Shown: positions 37,668 to 48,200 of the stretch, in pieces | Position numbering within the stretch: position 1 is the first letter of the stretch | Layout of the letters: the number at the start of each line of letters is the position of its first letter | Origin: a virus | IMG/VR virus record: IMGVR_UViG_3300033552_000007 | Span: 1-58,634 of that record | Strand: one strand, 5' to 3' | DNA: 58,634 nt | Program-made: the position numbers and the translations under genes | Notes under the pieces: model-generated | Told to the model about the DNA's origin: nothing | Seen by the model: the letters and a program-made list of their open reading frames with translations, nothing else | Databases searched by the model: none

Positions 37668-39505
37668 CAACCTATGTGATTAATGCCTTCGGTGGAATGG
37701 TGCCGATGGCTTCACCACGTCTGTTAGATACGCGATATGCGACAAAAGCTGTCAATATCAATCTAACGTCTGGTGAGGCCAAGCCTTTACGCGCGCCATT
37801 GCAAATTGGTAACAATATTTTAAGCAAGGTGGGCGTTAAGAAAAGCATTTACCGCTTCGGCCAAGATAGAACCGAGCTTGATTATTGGTTTCACTGGCTA
37901 ACTGATGTGGACGTGGTGCGCGGTAGTATTGCAGACGATACGACAGAGCGCACCTATTTCACGGGTGACGGTGTACCAAAATACACCTATTCACCAATAG
38001 CGGTTCAAGGTGGAACGACCAATTACCCGTTTGCTTCATTTACGCTTGGTGTGATTAAGCCAGACTTGCAAACACTCAATTTAAGTGTGGCAAATCGTGT
38101 CGTTAATTCAATCTCTTTTTCTGGCACTACGGCAACGGCTTTAACGGCATTAGCGCATAAATTAATTACAGGTAGCAAAGCCAACACGTTTGGCGCGACT
38201 GATCCACTTTATAACGGCACGTTTACTGTCACGGTTATTTCGCCTACGCAATACAGCTACACCATGACGGCGGCACCTACAGCCAACGCCAATGGAATAT
38301 TGCGCATGAACTATGGCGGACTACCAGAAAGCCGCGTTTATGCGGTTTCGTATGTGTCTGCTTTAGGTGAAGAGGGCGCGCCAGCCATTACAAGCGGTTT
38401 TATTGAAGTGATCGGGGGCCAGATAGTCACGTTAAACAATATACCGACAGCACCAACAGGCAATTATAACTACGCTAAGAAACGTATTTATCGTACTGCT
38501 ACAGGTTCAGTGCAAACAACCTTGCAATTTGTGGGGGAGGTGGCGCTTGCTATCACTACATTTGTTGATGATAAAAACGGTACAGAGTTAGGCGAAGTTA
38601 TCCCTTCATTAGCTTATGAACAGCCGCCAGCTAATTTAACAAACTTAATCCAGTTCAGTAACGGCATGATGGCAGGCTTATCCGGCAATCAATGTTGTAT
38701 CTGTGTGCCGTATCAGCCGCACGCATGGCCGATTGCTGGGCGTTATTCATTCAACGTTAAGCCCGTGGCATTGGGTTCGTTCGGTAATTCGGTTGTAGTC
38801 TTAACCGAAGGCGTGCCAATTGTCTTAACCGGTTCAAGCTTTGATGCGATGTCAGAAGATAAGGTTAAGGTAGGCCAGCCGTGCGTATCATCGCGCAGCG
38901 TGGTTGAATTAGCCAATGGCGTGATGTGGGCCAGTAACGAGGGCCTAGCGTTTATGAGCAACAGCGGCTTTGAATTAGCCACTAAAACACGCTTTACTAA
39001 TCGTGAGTGGGCGCAATACAAGCCAACTACTATCCGTGCTTATCGCTGGGTGAATCGTTATGTGGGCTTCTACGATACAGGCTTAAAGCAAGGCGGCTTT
39101 GTATTTGATGCTTTTACCCTAGACTTCTTTGAGTTGGATTTTTACGCTACAGCAGGTTATACAGACCCACGAAACGGCGAGCTATACCTAGCCATTGGTA
39201 ACAATGTGCTAAAAATGGACGCCGGCGCTAACTTAAAAATGGAGTGGATCAGCAAAGAATTTGAATCAAGCAAGCCGATTAACTTAGCTTATGCCAAAGT
39301 AGTGGCCAGTGATTATCCTGCAACCTTTAATTTATACGCCGATAAAGCGCTTAAATTTACCAAGCAAGTGGCTAACGATCTGCCTTTTGCATTGCCAAGC
39401 GGCTATAAAACGTCTAACTATAAAATTGGCGTAGTCAGTCAATTTGAAGTTAAAGGCTTTGGCGCTGCTGAAAGTATGGAAGAAATCAAGCAGGCGGTTG
39501 AATAA
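37664..39505 (+). CDS. Tail hub-like / packaged-DNA stabilisation protein (613 aa)
   Basis: The N-terminus (INAFGGMVPMASPRLLDTRYA) and WFHWLTDVDVVRGSIADD, with later GLAFMSNSGFELATK and YRWVNRYVGFYD, match a widespread phage structural family. It occupies the slot of P22 gp10, the plug/hub below the portal. Residues 140-210 contain an inserted beta domain (VVNSISFSGTTATALTAL) also seen at the end of the upstream protein. A structural role is likely; the exact position is inferred. Confidence 0.6.
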   Translation: MTTYVINAFGGMVPMASPRLLDTRYATKAVNINLTSGEAKPLRAPLQIGNNILSKVGVKKSIYRFGQDRTELDYWFHWLTDVDVVRGSIADDTTERTYFTGDGVPKYTYSPIAVQGGTTNYPFASFTLGVIKPDLQTLNLSVANRVVNSISFSGTTATALTALAHKLITGSKANTFGATDPLYNGTFTVTVISPTQYSYTMTAAPTANANGILRMNYGGLPESRVYAVSYVSALGEEGAPAITSGFIEVIGGQIVTLNNIPTAPTGNYNYAKKRIYRTATGSVQTTLQFVGEVALAITTFVDDKNGTELGEVIPSLAYEQPPANLTNLIQFSNGMMAGLSGNQCCICVPYQPHAWPIAGRYSFNVKPVALGSFGNSVVVLTEGVPIVLTGSSFDAMSEDKVKVGQPCVSSRSVVELANGVMWASNEGLAFMSNSGFELATKTRFTNREWAQYKPTTIRAYRWVNRYVGFYDTGLKQGGFVFDAFTLDFFELDFYATAGYTDPRNGELYLAIGNNVLKMDAGANLKMEWISKEFESSKPINLAYAKVVASDYPATFNLYADKALKFTKQVANDLPFALPSGYKTSNYKIGVVSQFEVKGFGAAESMEEIKQAVE

Positions 39506-41163
39506 TGGATGATCTAAACAGCCCAGAACCATTACTGCCAAGCATTACATCGCTAGACGGTATTACTGATCCGGTAGTTAAGAAAGCATTACAGGCGATT
39601 AAAGAAGCGCTTGAAGTACGACTAGGCCAACGTCCGCGCGCGAGCGTGTACGATAAAGCCTTAACGTTGCGCGACATGTACAGGTACAACCTTGCCAGCT
39701 TCACCGTAAATGGCCAGCAAATCATTAACCCGCAGCCCGATAACAGTATGGTTTCGCCCGTGGGAGGTAGTGGTGGCGAATCCGACACAGAACCGGTAGG
39801 GATTGACACATCAATACCAAGCGCGCTGGTGGGCCTAGTTGCCACAGGCACTAAATTGGCCGTGTTGCTTGAATGGACTAAGGGTACATCAAAAGGTTAT
39901 ACCGAAATTCACCGTTCTGGCGTGAATGACATTGGCACAGCCGTTTTAATTGGTACCAGTGATGCCACGCTATACGGTGACATTATTGGGCAAACGGGCG
40001 TTACGTTCTTTTACTGGATTCGCTTTGTATCAACAGCCAACATTGTAGGGCCGTTCAACTCATTAAGCGGCACTACAGCGACAACAGGGCAGATCGGCAG
40101 CAACGATTTAATTAGCGTAGATGGCGCCAAGATTATTGATGCCACCATTTTAAACGCCAAGATATTAACCGTTGATGCCAGCAAGATACGTACAGGCCAG
40201 CTTCTAGCCACTGAATCCATACAGGTAGGTGAATCACTCACCCGTTTATTTATTCAAGGCACAGGCATTATCCGTAGCGCTGGCATGCTGGATTATCTAA
40301 ATGGTAGTGGCTTTTATTTGCGCGCGCTGTCTGGTACGGCGCAGTTTAGTGTTGGTAACGGAACCAATTATATTGGCTTTGATGGTAATAACATTGTTAT
40401 ACAAACGCCGAACTTTCAATTAACCAATAGTAGCCTCACTTTTAACGGTAGCGGTACGTTTGCAGGCAACTTATCGGCGGTGAATGGTACGTTAGCTAAC
40501 TTGCGCATTAATGCAGGAGGCGCGATTAACAGCGGCGCTTTCACTGGCTACGCATGGCCGCCAGCAGGCGGAGTAGGTTTTCATTTAGGCACAGAAGGTT
40601 TGTTGCTAGGCAATGTAAACAACAATCGCTATATCCAATTCACAAAAAACGGTGAATTTTACATGGGGAATGGCACGACTAACCTTGTGTCAGACGCTAA
40701 CGGACTGGTTGTTAATGGCCCGTTGATTGCTACTAACAATGTGTTGAATGATGCGATTACCAGAACAACAGCGGTTGAAACAGCAGCAAGCGTTACCTTA
40801 ACGACAGCCGCTTCTCAAGTGCAGGCGTTAGGCATTACCACTACAGGACTAAAAGTGTTAATTCTATGTAGCGTAAATTGCGAAACAGCAATGAGCAGCA
40901 ATCACTTTGGCCATATATTATTTGATTTATTAATGGATGGTGGCGTGATTACATCAACAACAGGGGGCCGATTAAAAGGTTCGCCAACAGGAACAACAGG
41001 CATTTTTGAAGGTTCAGCAGGTGGCGCCGTATCTTTTGTATTCTCACATGCTCCGCCTGCGGGCGGACATACCTATTCAGTCAATGCCAGAAAAACAGCC
41101 GATGGATCACTTGTTGCAACGGTTTCACACCGCAACCTGTTCGCCATGGAAATTAAACGATGA
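39505..41163 (+). CDS. Tail tip/fibre protein (DUF1983-like)
   Basis: In this 552-residue protein the sequence ISVDGAKIIDATILNAKILT followed by SKIRTGQLLATESIQVG is the 'tip attachment protein J C-terminal' (DUF1983) pattern. Residues ~100-190 look like an Fn3 domain. The C-terminal 150 residues are a separate beta domain likely to contact the host. Its start overlaps the hub stop (TAATG). Confidence 0.65.
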   Translation: MDDLNSPEPLLPSITSLDGITDPVVKKALQAIKEALEVRLGQRPRASVYDKALTLRDMYRYNLASFTVNGQQIINPQPDNSMVSPVGGSGGESDTEPVGIDTSIPSALVGLVATGTKLAVLLEWTKGTSKGYTEIHRSGVNDIGTAVLIGTSDATLYGDIIGQTGVTFFYWIRFVSTANIVGPFNSLSGTTATTGQIGSNDLISVDGAKIIDATILNAKILTVDASKIRTGQLLATESIQVGESLTRLFIQGTGIIRSAGMLDYLNGSGFYLRALSGTAQFSVGNGTNYIGFDGNNIVIQTPNFQLTNSSLTFNGSGTFAGNLSAVNGTLANLRINAGGAINSGAFTGYAWPPAGGVGFHLGTEGLLLGNVNNNRYIQFTKNGEFYMGNGTTNLVSDANGLVVNGPLIATNNVLNDAITRTTAVETAASVTLTTAASQVQALGITTTGLKVLILCSVNCETAMSSNHFGHILFDLLMDGGVITSTTGGRLKGSPTGTTGIFEGSAGGAVSFVFSHAPPAGGHTYSVNARKTADGSLVATVSHRNLFAMEIKR

Positions 41164-41720
41164 AAAACTTTATTGTCTATTCGGTTACAGGTGAAATTAT
41201 TAGGACGGGCAGTTGTTCGGACGATGACCTTGAATTGCAAGCAGGCGTAAATCAGCTTGTGATTGAAGGCGAAGCCAACGATTCTAAACAAATGATCGCC
41301 AACGGTTTTGTTGTGAATAAGCCGCCAGTTAAGCCGCTGCCATTTAACATTGAAGCCGCGCGCGCCATTAAAACCATTGAGATAGTGCAAGCATGTGAAG
41401 TGCATATTGTTTCTGGGTTCTCAAGTAACGCACTAGGCCTGGTTCATTTCTACCCCAGCAACCGTGACGATCAATTAAATTTAAGCGGCACAGTACAACG
41501 CAGCATGTTAGCAGGCGTATTGCCAGCAGACGTATTTTTATTCTTGTGCATGAACGTGGTTAGCGAATGGAATTACAGGCCACACGACATTAGCCAGATT
41601 CAACAAGTAGGCAAAGACGCGTATAGCCATATTCTCAATTCGCGGATTAAGAACGCCACGTTGCAAGCACAGGCTAGCGCGGCAATCAATCAAGCGGCAT
41701 TGGACTTAATCAAATGGTAA
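41160..41720 (+). CDS. DUF4376-like fibre accessory protein (186 aa)
   Basis: The C-terminal half (ACEVHIVSGFSSNALGLVHF ... YPSNRDDQLNLSGTV) matches DUF4376, found in fibre-assembly-type proteins next to tip genes. It overlaps the tip gene by four bases and is followed by a terminator. Confidence 0.6.
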   Translation: MKNFIVYSVTGEIIRTGSCSDDDLELQAGVNQLVIEGEANDSKQMIANGFVVNKPPVKPLPFNIEAARAIKTIEIVQACEVHIVSGFSSNALGLVHFYPSNRDDQLNLSGTVQRSMLAGVLPADVFLFLCMNVVSEWNYRPHDISQIQQVGKDAYSHILNSRIKNATLQAQASAAINQAALDLIKW

Positions 41721-41746
41721 TCAAGCAGCTTCGTAAAGAATACCAA

Positions 41747-41772
41747 GTCCGCATTTACGCGGATTTTTTTTT
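41747..41772 (+). terminator. Intrinsic terminator
   Basis: TCCGC-ATTTAC-GCGGA followed by nine T, after the fibre accessory gene. Confidence 0.85.
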
Positions 41773-41796
41773 GAATATAGAACGTAAAATTAACCC

Positions 41797-42225
41797 GTGA
41801 TTACAGGCAACCAAAAACAAGAGTATTTGGATATGTTTAACGCGGTATTGGGCCTTAATTTAGATCTGGCCGATTTAAAAATGCTGACTGATATTGACGC
41901 ACACGGCAAGCCATTAGCCGTAGTTGGGTTTTTTAACAGCAGTCAATACAACCTTGAAATGTCTATAGCCAGCGTTACCGGCTGGACGGGTACACGATTT
42001 TTTGCCAAAGCCTGTTTTGATTACGCCTTTAACCGTTGTGGCGCTATGCGTATTACTTGTTACGCGCGCGAAAGCAACGTGAAGTCTATCTACTTTCAAA
42101 CAAGATTAGGATTTAAACGTGAGTTTAGTGGAGTGCTAAAGCACTGGTTTGGTAAAGAAGATGGAGTTCAATTTTTCATGTTGAAAAAAAATTGTAAATG
42201 GTTAAAGGAAACTAAAAAATGTTAA
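41797..42225 (+). CDS. GNAT-family acetyltransferase-like protein (GTG start)
   Basis: This 142-residue protein shows the GNAT layout: beta strands around AVVGFFNSSQYNLEMSIASV, then WTGTRFFAKACFDYAFNRCG and the final ARESNVKSIYFQTRLGFKRE motif. Phage GNAT proteins next to internal virion genes are common and may modify host or virion proteins. The start is GTG at 41797; no ATG fits. Overlaps the next gene (ATG at 42219). Confidence 0.75.
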   Translation: MITGNQKQEYLDMFNAVLGLNLDLADLKMLTDIDAHGKPLAVVGFFNSSQYNLEMSIASVTGWTGTRFFAKACFDYAFNRCGAMRITCYARESNVKSIYFQTRLGFKREFSGVLKHWFGKEDGVQFFMLKKNCKWLKETKKC

Positions 42226-43391
42226 GAAATTGGGTATTAGAGATTGCGTTTTCATGGCTAACCAACTACATGGGCGAGTGTGGATTCATTTTATACAAAG
42301 GCCCAAAAGCGCCTAGGACTGATCCAAACGTTGGATTAGCCGCTTTAGAAAACGCCAAGCTAGGTAAAGAGTATTTAGACTTTACCAAGCAAAGCTATAA
42401 AGAGGACGCGCCTAACCGTGACCGTATTAACGCCCTTGCCATTGAAGTGCAAGAAGGCTTTATCAAAGACAGCAATCTTAATCGCACGGATGCCGAAGAT
42501 TACCGCAACTACAATCAAACAGTATTTAGGCCGCTTGAAAAAGACATTGTTAATAATGCCAATGAGTATGACACCGCAGGCAGGCGCGAAGCCGAAGCGG
42601 CCAAAGGATTATCCGATGTAAGGCAGTCGTTTGACAATCAGCGTGATATGACCATGCGCAATAACGAGCGCGCCGGTATTAATCCAAACAGCGGCAATGC
42701 CATGGCTTTGACACAGCAAATGGACGTGCAAGAAGCAATTGCTGGCGCGGACGCGATGAACAAAGGCCGCACCCGTGCCGAAATGACAGGCAACGCCATG
42801 AAAATGGACGCCGCTAGTTTAGGCCGCAATCTACCAAGCAACCAAGCACAGAGTATGCAAATGGCAGGGCAGGCAGCAACAGGCGCAGTCAATACCGAGT
42901 TTTCTAATTCAGCTAACAATCGTGCAGGTTTAAGCATTATTGGATCAGGTTATAACCGTGCCATGGAAGGCTACAGCCAACAAGCCAATATTTTACAGAA
43001 TCAATACAACGGCAAGGTGAGCGCTTACAACGCGCAACAATCGGGTGGCGGTTTAAGTGGCATTGGTTCAATCATTGGTGCAGGCGCCAGCCTTTATACA
43101 GCACTTAAAGACGGTGGCGAAGTTGAGCCGCAACCAGAAGGATTGGCCTTAGTTGGGCCTAACGAACCTATAGCGCATGAAGGTACGGGCGAAGTTGAAG
43201 GCGCCGGCACGCACACCAGCGATTCTATTCTAGCCAAGTTGAGCAATGAGGAATTTGTACTTAACGCTGGCACGCAAAAATTAAGCAAGGAACAGATTAT
43301 TGCAGCCGCTAAGAAAACAAAGTCAAGCGCTGGATTAAAGGTGCTTGAATCAATAAACAATGCAGGCTTAAAGTTCAGAGAGGCTAATTAA
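42219..43391 (+). CDS. Internal virion / ejection protein 1 (390 aa)
   Basis: A helical, alanine/asparagine-rich body (30-270) leads to a glycine-rich membrane-like segment (GGGLSGIGSIIGAGASLY). The C-terminal DGGEVEPQPEG ... GTHTSDSILAKLSNEEFVLNA pattern is typical of phage internal or pore-forming proteins. It sits in a block of three such genes, like the ejection genes of P22 or the internal core of T7. Confidence 0.65.
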   Translation: MLRNWVLEIAFSWLTNYMGECGFILYKGPKAPRTDPNVGLAALENAKLGKEYLDFTKQSYKEDAPNRDRINALAIEVQEGFIKDSNLNRTDAEDYRNYNQTVFRPLEKDIVNNANEYDTAGRREAEAAKGLSDVRQSFDNQRDMTMRNNERAGINPNSGNAMALTQQMDVQEAIAGADAMNKGRTRAEMTGNAMKMDAASLGRNLPSNQAQSMQMAGQAATGAVNTEFSNSANNRAGLSIIGSGYNRAMEGYSQQANILQNQYNGKVSAYNAQQSGGGLSGIGSIIGAGASLYTALKDGGEVEPQPEGLALVGPNEPIAHEGTGEVEGAGTHTSDSILAKLSNEEFVLNAGTQKLSKEQIIAAAKKTKSSAGLKVLESINNAGLKFREAN

Positions 43392-43392
43392 T

Positions 43393-45258
43393 ATGGGCGG
43401 TTTTCTACAAGGATTAGGGCAGATTGCAGAAGGTGCAATGAAAGGTTTTGAATTTGCCGAGAACATGAAAGAAAAAGTATCAACACGTAGAGAAAAGGCC
43501 AGGCGTGCAGACGTTGAAAAGCAATCTAGGGAAGCCGCTAAAAATGGCGAGATCATTTACGAAGATTACGGCCAAAATATTCAATCAGCCGGCACACAGT
43601 TTGCCGCGCCTGCCGCAAAGCCTTCTGCTAATAGCGACTATTCAAGCAGCATGGGCGGCCTTGATTTTATGGACGGTGCCAACAGTGCGGACGTGCAAGT
43701 AACTGCCTTAAAAAATGGTGGCATGGTGCGGAAGTATGCCGAGGGTGGCTTAGTCAGTATGGCCGCAGACCCAGAAGGCGTTTCGTATAAAACGAATATG
43801 GCCGCAGGTTTAAGCGCTGTTCAACCGACTGAACCCGTACAGCAAGCCCAGCCGGCAGAACAAGCCGCCACTCAAGCCCCAGAAGGCCAAGGCGCGCAAC
43901 GTAAAATTGATTTTGGCCGCACGCAATCTAACAAGCTTAACGCCGCACGCGATAAAGCGCTTGAACTAGGCGACTTTGAATTAGCGTCTGAATATCAGCA
44001 AGCGGGTTTCACAGTGCGCGATAACTTGTTTAAAAAAGGCTTGCCCATGGCGCAGCAAGTATTTGCCAAAACGGGTGATGTAACTGGCTACATTAAGCTT
44101 TATAACGACACGCACGATGATGGTTATAACGTGCAAGGCCACACCCAAAACGCCGATGGTAGTTATGCCTTAAAAATGCGCCAACCAAACGGCAGTGTGC
44201 AAGATATGAATATGACATCAGAGGAAATGAATCAGATGGTGTATCAGTTAAGCAACCCAGCCGCGCGCCATGCCGGTGAAATGGAAGTGTTGCAACTCAA
44301 GGCCAAATTAAAAATAGAAACAGACGCAAAAGTTGATCAGAAAAATCGTGAAAATGTCACGCTTGGTAAAGACCAGAAATTAGTTAGTGGTGAAGGTAAA
44401 GAAATTGCAAGCAACATGGTATCTGGCAGCATGGAGGACGTAAAAACCGTTACAGGCGGCTACTTGAAAAAAGGCCCGAACGGACAGCCAGAATTTGTGC
44501 GCACGGATAACAAAGCGCCAACCGATTATGAGCTGTATCAACAAGACCCAGTTAAATACAAGGATTTTAAAAACTCGGGCAATAAAGGTGATGGCGGCAA
44601 ACAGCGAATGGATAATTACAAGTATCTAAACGAGTTGGCGGTAAATGAATTTGGTCAAACAAATGAATTAACTGGCAAGAAAGAAACCACGGAAGAAGTG
44701 CGAAAAATTACCCGTACAGCCCAACGATTGATTGACGCCAACCCTGACCTGCCGCCACAAACTATTCTTACTATCGCTAAAGACGGTAAAGATATTTTTG
44801 AGAAACGAAGGATGCCAAACGGCGAAATAGTAAAAGTGCAAGTGATTCAACATAATGGCGTCACTTACCCATACTCAAATGCAGTAGCCGAGCCGGTTAA
44901 GAAAACCGAAGCCAGCAAACCTAGCCAGCCAGCAACTAAAAGCGAAGCGCCTACTAAAGCGCTACCACCCGCACAGTTACGCCAAACCAAACCCGCCGGT
45001 TTAAGCGTAATGAGCGAAGCGCAAGCCGATGAAGTGATGACGCCAACAGCCAGCGCCCCAGACTTGCAAGCTAATGGTGATGAAACCAGAAAGGCGATGG
45101 ATGAATTGCGCCAAATGGGTACCGTGGATTTAATGAATCGTCAAAGAGATTTGCAAGGTTTAATCAAGTCTGGCCGAGCTAGTAAAGATGCCAAGATGAT
45201 GCTAGATAACGTTACCAAAATGCTAGAAATCAAACGATCAAAAGCGGCACTTAAATAA
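43393..45258 (+). CDS. Internal virion / ejection protein 2 (621 aa)
   Basis: The N-terminus (MGGFLQGLGQIAEGAMKGFE) is amphipathic, followed by a polar, low-complexity Gln/Ala region (about 135-175) and a long helical body. Sequence KNGGMVRKYAEGG resembles the tail of ejection protein 1. The start is one base after the previous stop. Probably released into the host envelope with the DNA. Confidence 0.6.
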   Translation: MGGFLQGLGQIAEGAMKGFEFAENMKEKVSTRREKARRADVEKQSREAAKNGEIIYEDYGQNIQSAGTQFAAPAAKPSANSDYSSSMGGLDFMDGANSADVQVTALKNGGMVRKYAEGGLVSMAADPEGVSYKTNMAAGLSAVQPTEPVQQAQPAEQAATQAPEGQGAQRKIDFGRTQSNKLNAARDKALELGDFELASEYQQAGFTVRDNLFKKGLPMAQQVFAKTGDVTGYIKLYNDTHDDGYNVQGHTQNADGSYALKMRQPNGSVQDMNMTSEEMNQMVYQLSNPAARHAGEMEVLQLKAKLKIETDAKVDQKNRENVTLGKDQKLVSGEGKEIASNMVSGSMEDVKTVTGGYLKKGPNGQPEFVRTDNKAPTDYELYQQDPVKYKDFKNSGNKGDGGKQRMDNYKYLNELAVNEFGQTNELTGKKETTEEVRKITRTAQRLIDANPDLPPQTILTIAKDGKDIFEKRRMPNGEIVKVQVIQHNGVTYPYSNAVAEPVKKTEASKPSQPATKSEAPTKALPPAQLRQTKPAGLSVMSEAQADEVMTPTASAPDLQANGDETRKAMDELRQMGTVDLMNRQRDLQGLIKSGRASKDAKMMLDNVTKMLEIKRSKAALK

Positions 45259-45270
45259 ATAAGGATAGCA

Positions 45271-48200
45271 ATGGCTGAAACCAACCAACAGAAAGTTAGC
45301 AGGATTGCGGTTCAAGAAGGTGTTGATCCAGACTTAGCTTTACGAGTGGCAAGCACGGAATCAGGATTTAATAGCAATGCCGTTAGTCCAAAAGGTGCGC
45401 GCGGCTTGATGCAAGTTATGCCAGCTACTTATCAAGAAGTCATGGGGCCAGATTCAGACCCTAATAATGTTGATAACAATGTGACGGCTGGCCTACGTTA
45501 TTTAGCCAAGCAACTAAAAACATTCAAAGGTGATGAAAGATTGAGTTTGGCCGCTTACAATGCAGGCGCCGGTGCGGTTAAGAAATACGGCGGCATACCA
45601 CCATACAAAGAAACTCAAGATTATGTCGCCAAGATCACCGGCGGCAAAGCACGCGCTACACCCGCAAAGCAAGGATATGAAGTAATTGGCTATAGTGATA
45701 TTGATGGCAACGACATACCACTAGAAAATCCCGTCAAAAAATCCGCGCCAGTAGCCGCAAAGAAAGCCGCGCCTTATGAAGTTATCGGCTATGAAGAAAT
45801 TGAAGCGCCAGCGCCAGCCGTTGCGCCGGTTGCGGAATCAGCCAATGCGACTTATGGCGACCGTGCAAAAGACTTGGGCATATCTACCGTTCAAGGCGTG
45901 GTTGATGTTGGACAAGCCGCTGTAGGTTTAGGTGATATTGTCAGTGGTGGACGAATTGGTAAACTGGCAGAGCAAGCCGGCGTAAAGTTTGAAGAAACCG
46001 ATCAAATACTTGAAGGCTTAAAATCAACCGCAGGCCAAGCCGACAAAGCCGCTTTAGATAATGCGCAAGGCTTTACTGATACCGCAAAAACTATTGTACA
46101 AAATCCAAACATTATCCCAAACGCGATTACGCGCACCATCCCTAGTATTTTAGGCGGTAGCGGAATTGCAAATGCTTTAGTTAAGCTAATGCCAAAAATC
46201 GGCGCAATCGCCGCAGGGGCAATCGGTGAAGGCGTTATTGGCGCAGGTAGTCAAGCAGAAGGCATCCGTTCGCAAACAGACGATGGATTAATCACGCCTA
46301 CGCAATCCGCATTATCGGCAGCAACAGGATTATCAACAGCCGTTATTTCAAGATTTAGCGGAAACTTTGCACAAAAGCTTGGCATTAAAGACATTGATAA
46401 TGTTTTAGTGAATGGTAGCGCCGAGCAAGTAGACGAAATAGTTAAAAAGTCACTAGGTCGCAAGTTGGTAGAAGGTGGTTTTACTGAATCTGTATTAGAA
46501 GAAATGCCGCAATCTGGCATTGAACAAATGCTATCTAACGTAGCGCTTGATAAACCAATTATGGAAGGTGTTGCAAAATCCGCCGCAATCGGTGGATTAA
46601 CAGCCGCCCCAATGGGTGCTGGTGCGCAATTAATTCCACAAGCACCAGCAATCCCCCAAACACGCGGCCAACGCATTATTGCTGAACTTAAAGCCCGTCA
46701 ATCTGGCCAGCCAGCAAGCACTGTTATTGCTGATGAAGTAATACCAGCCAGCCCAGCCAACCCTAGCGAATCAATTAACGCAGCCGATTTATTAGAGGAT
46801 GATAATGTCAGCAACACTGAACAAGGAGCCGCTAGTATTTTGGATAGCGGAATCGCTGGAAATGGGCGTGATAACCCAAGCGGAAGCGCAGTTAATGCAG
46901 TTAATGACGTTAATGGAATACGATCACCCGATATTGGACAGACCGTATCAAGCAATCTGCCTACTGGAAATGCCAACAGTGCAAATAGTCCACTAGACAA
47001 TCCAACGCCAGAGCCAAAAGCAACACTGGACGCACAAACTACCGCCTTTATCGAAGGCACTAAGCCAGCTTTACTAATTACCGAAGGCGAGGCATTACCG
47101 CAGAATCTACCAAATGACATTAAAACGGCTGTTATCCCTAATCGTGGCACACTTATTTATCGTGATGATATTAGCTTACAACAAGCGCTTAACGGCAATA
47201 TGGGCGAAGCTTTAGGTTATGGCATTAACGAGAAGCCAGCACAGCCCACAAGCGTTGTAACAGCGCGTGACGCTAACGGCACAGTCATTCAAGACGTTGC
47301 AACCGATGGCCGCCAAAGTGTGATTGATGCGGCAACGAAAGTAGCGGGCAATGGTACGGTTGAAGTTAGGCCGATTGAAGCGGCACTGGCAGAGCGTGAA
47401 GCAGGAGTTAAGGCCGCAGAAACGCCCGTTGGCAATATTGAAACGCCCGTTGGCATTGAAAATATGCCTAATGTGCCTAACATAACTAATAACCCAATAG
47501 TATCAAATACTTATTTAGGAAGTTCTGGCCGCCTAAAAACGCCTAAAATTGCCCAATCTGATTTAACACAACCAGCAACACCTGTTAAACCCAAAAAGCC
47601 AGCCAAGAAAGCAGGCACACTCTTAGCTACATTACGCGATATTGGCGGCATTGCACTTACTGATAAGCGCGATGTTACCGGCGAAGATAAGCGCTTTATT
47701 GGTGGTGGTTACAATCAAATATTCAAGGGCAGCGCCAAACAAACCTTGCGCGGCGCCATTGAAAGCGGCTTGCTTGATGAATTTTTACCTTACAGCATGC
47801 GCTTGTCTGCACAAACCGCAGATAGTGAAGCGTATGATTCAACAGAAGCGTATGATTACTTAGCGGATAAAATTCGCAACGGTACTCGCACGTTATCTTA
47901 TGAAGCCGAGCAAGAGCTTGAGCAAAAACGTTACGATGAAAAAACCGACACACAAGCCGCCGTTGATTTAATTGCCGAAGAATTTAATGAGGATGAAATA
48001 AATGCAGAACTCCAAATCGCAGGGTACAACGAAAGAGAAGCTCAAAGCCTGGCTACAGACTTTGACGCCAGCAACGAGGATTCAAGTGTTGAAAGCGGCA
48101 CTGGAAGCCAAGCAAGCGAAAAAACCGAAAGCTTAACCAAAGATCAGGCAGATGGCTTTGTAAAAGTAGCCGCAGATTCAATTAAAACATTACGCAAGCA

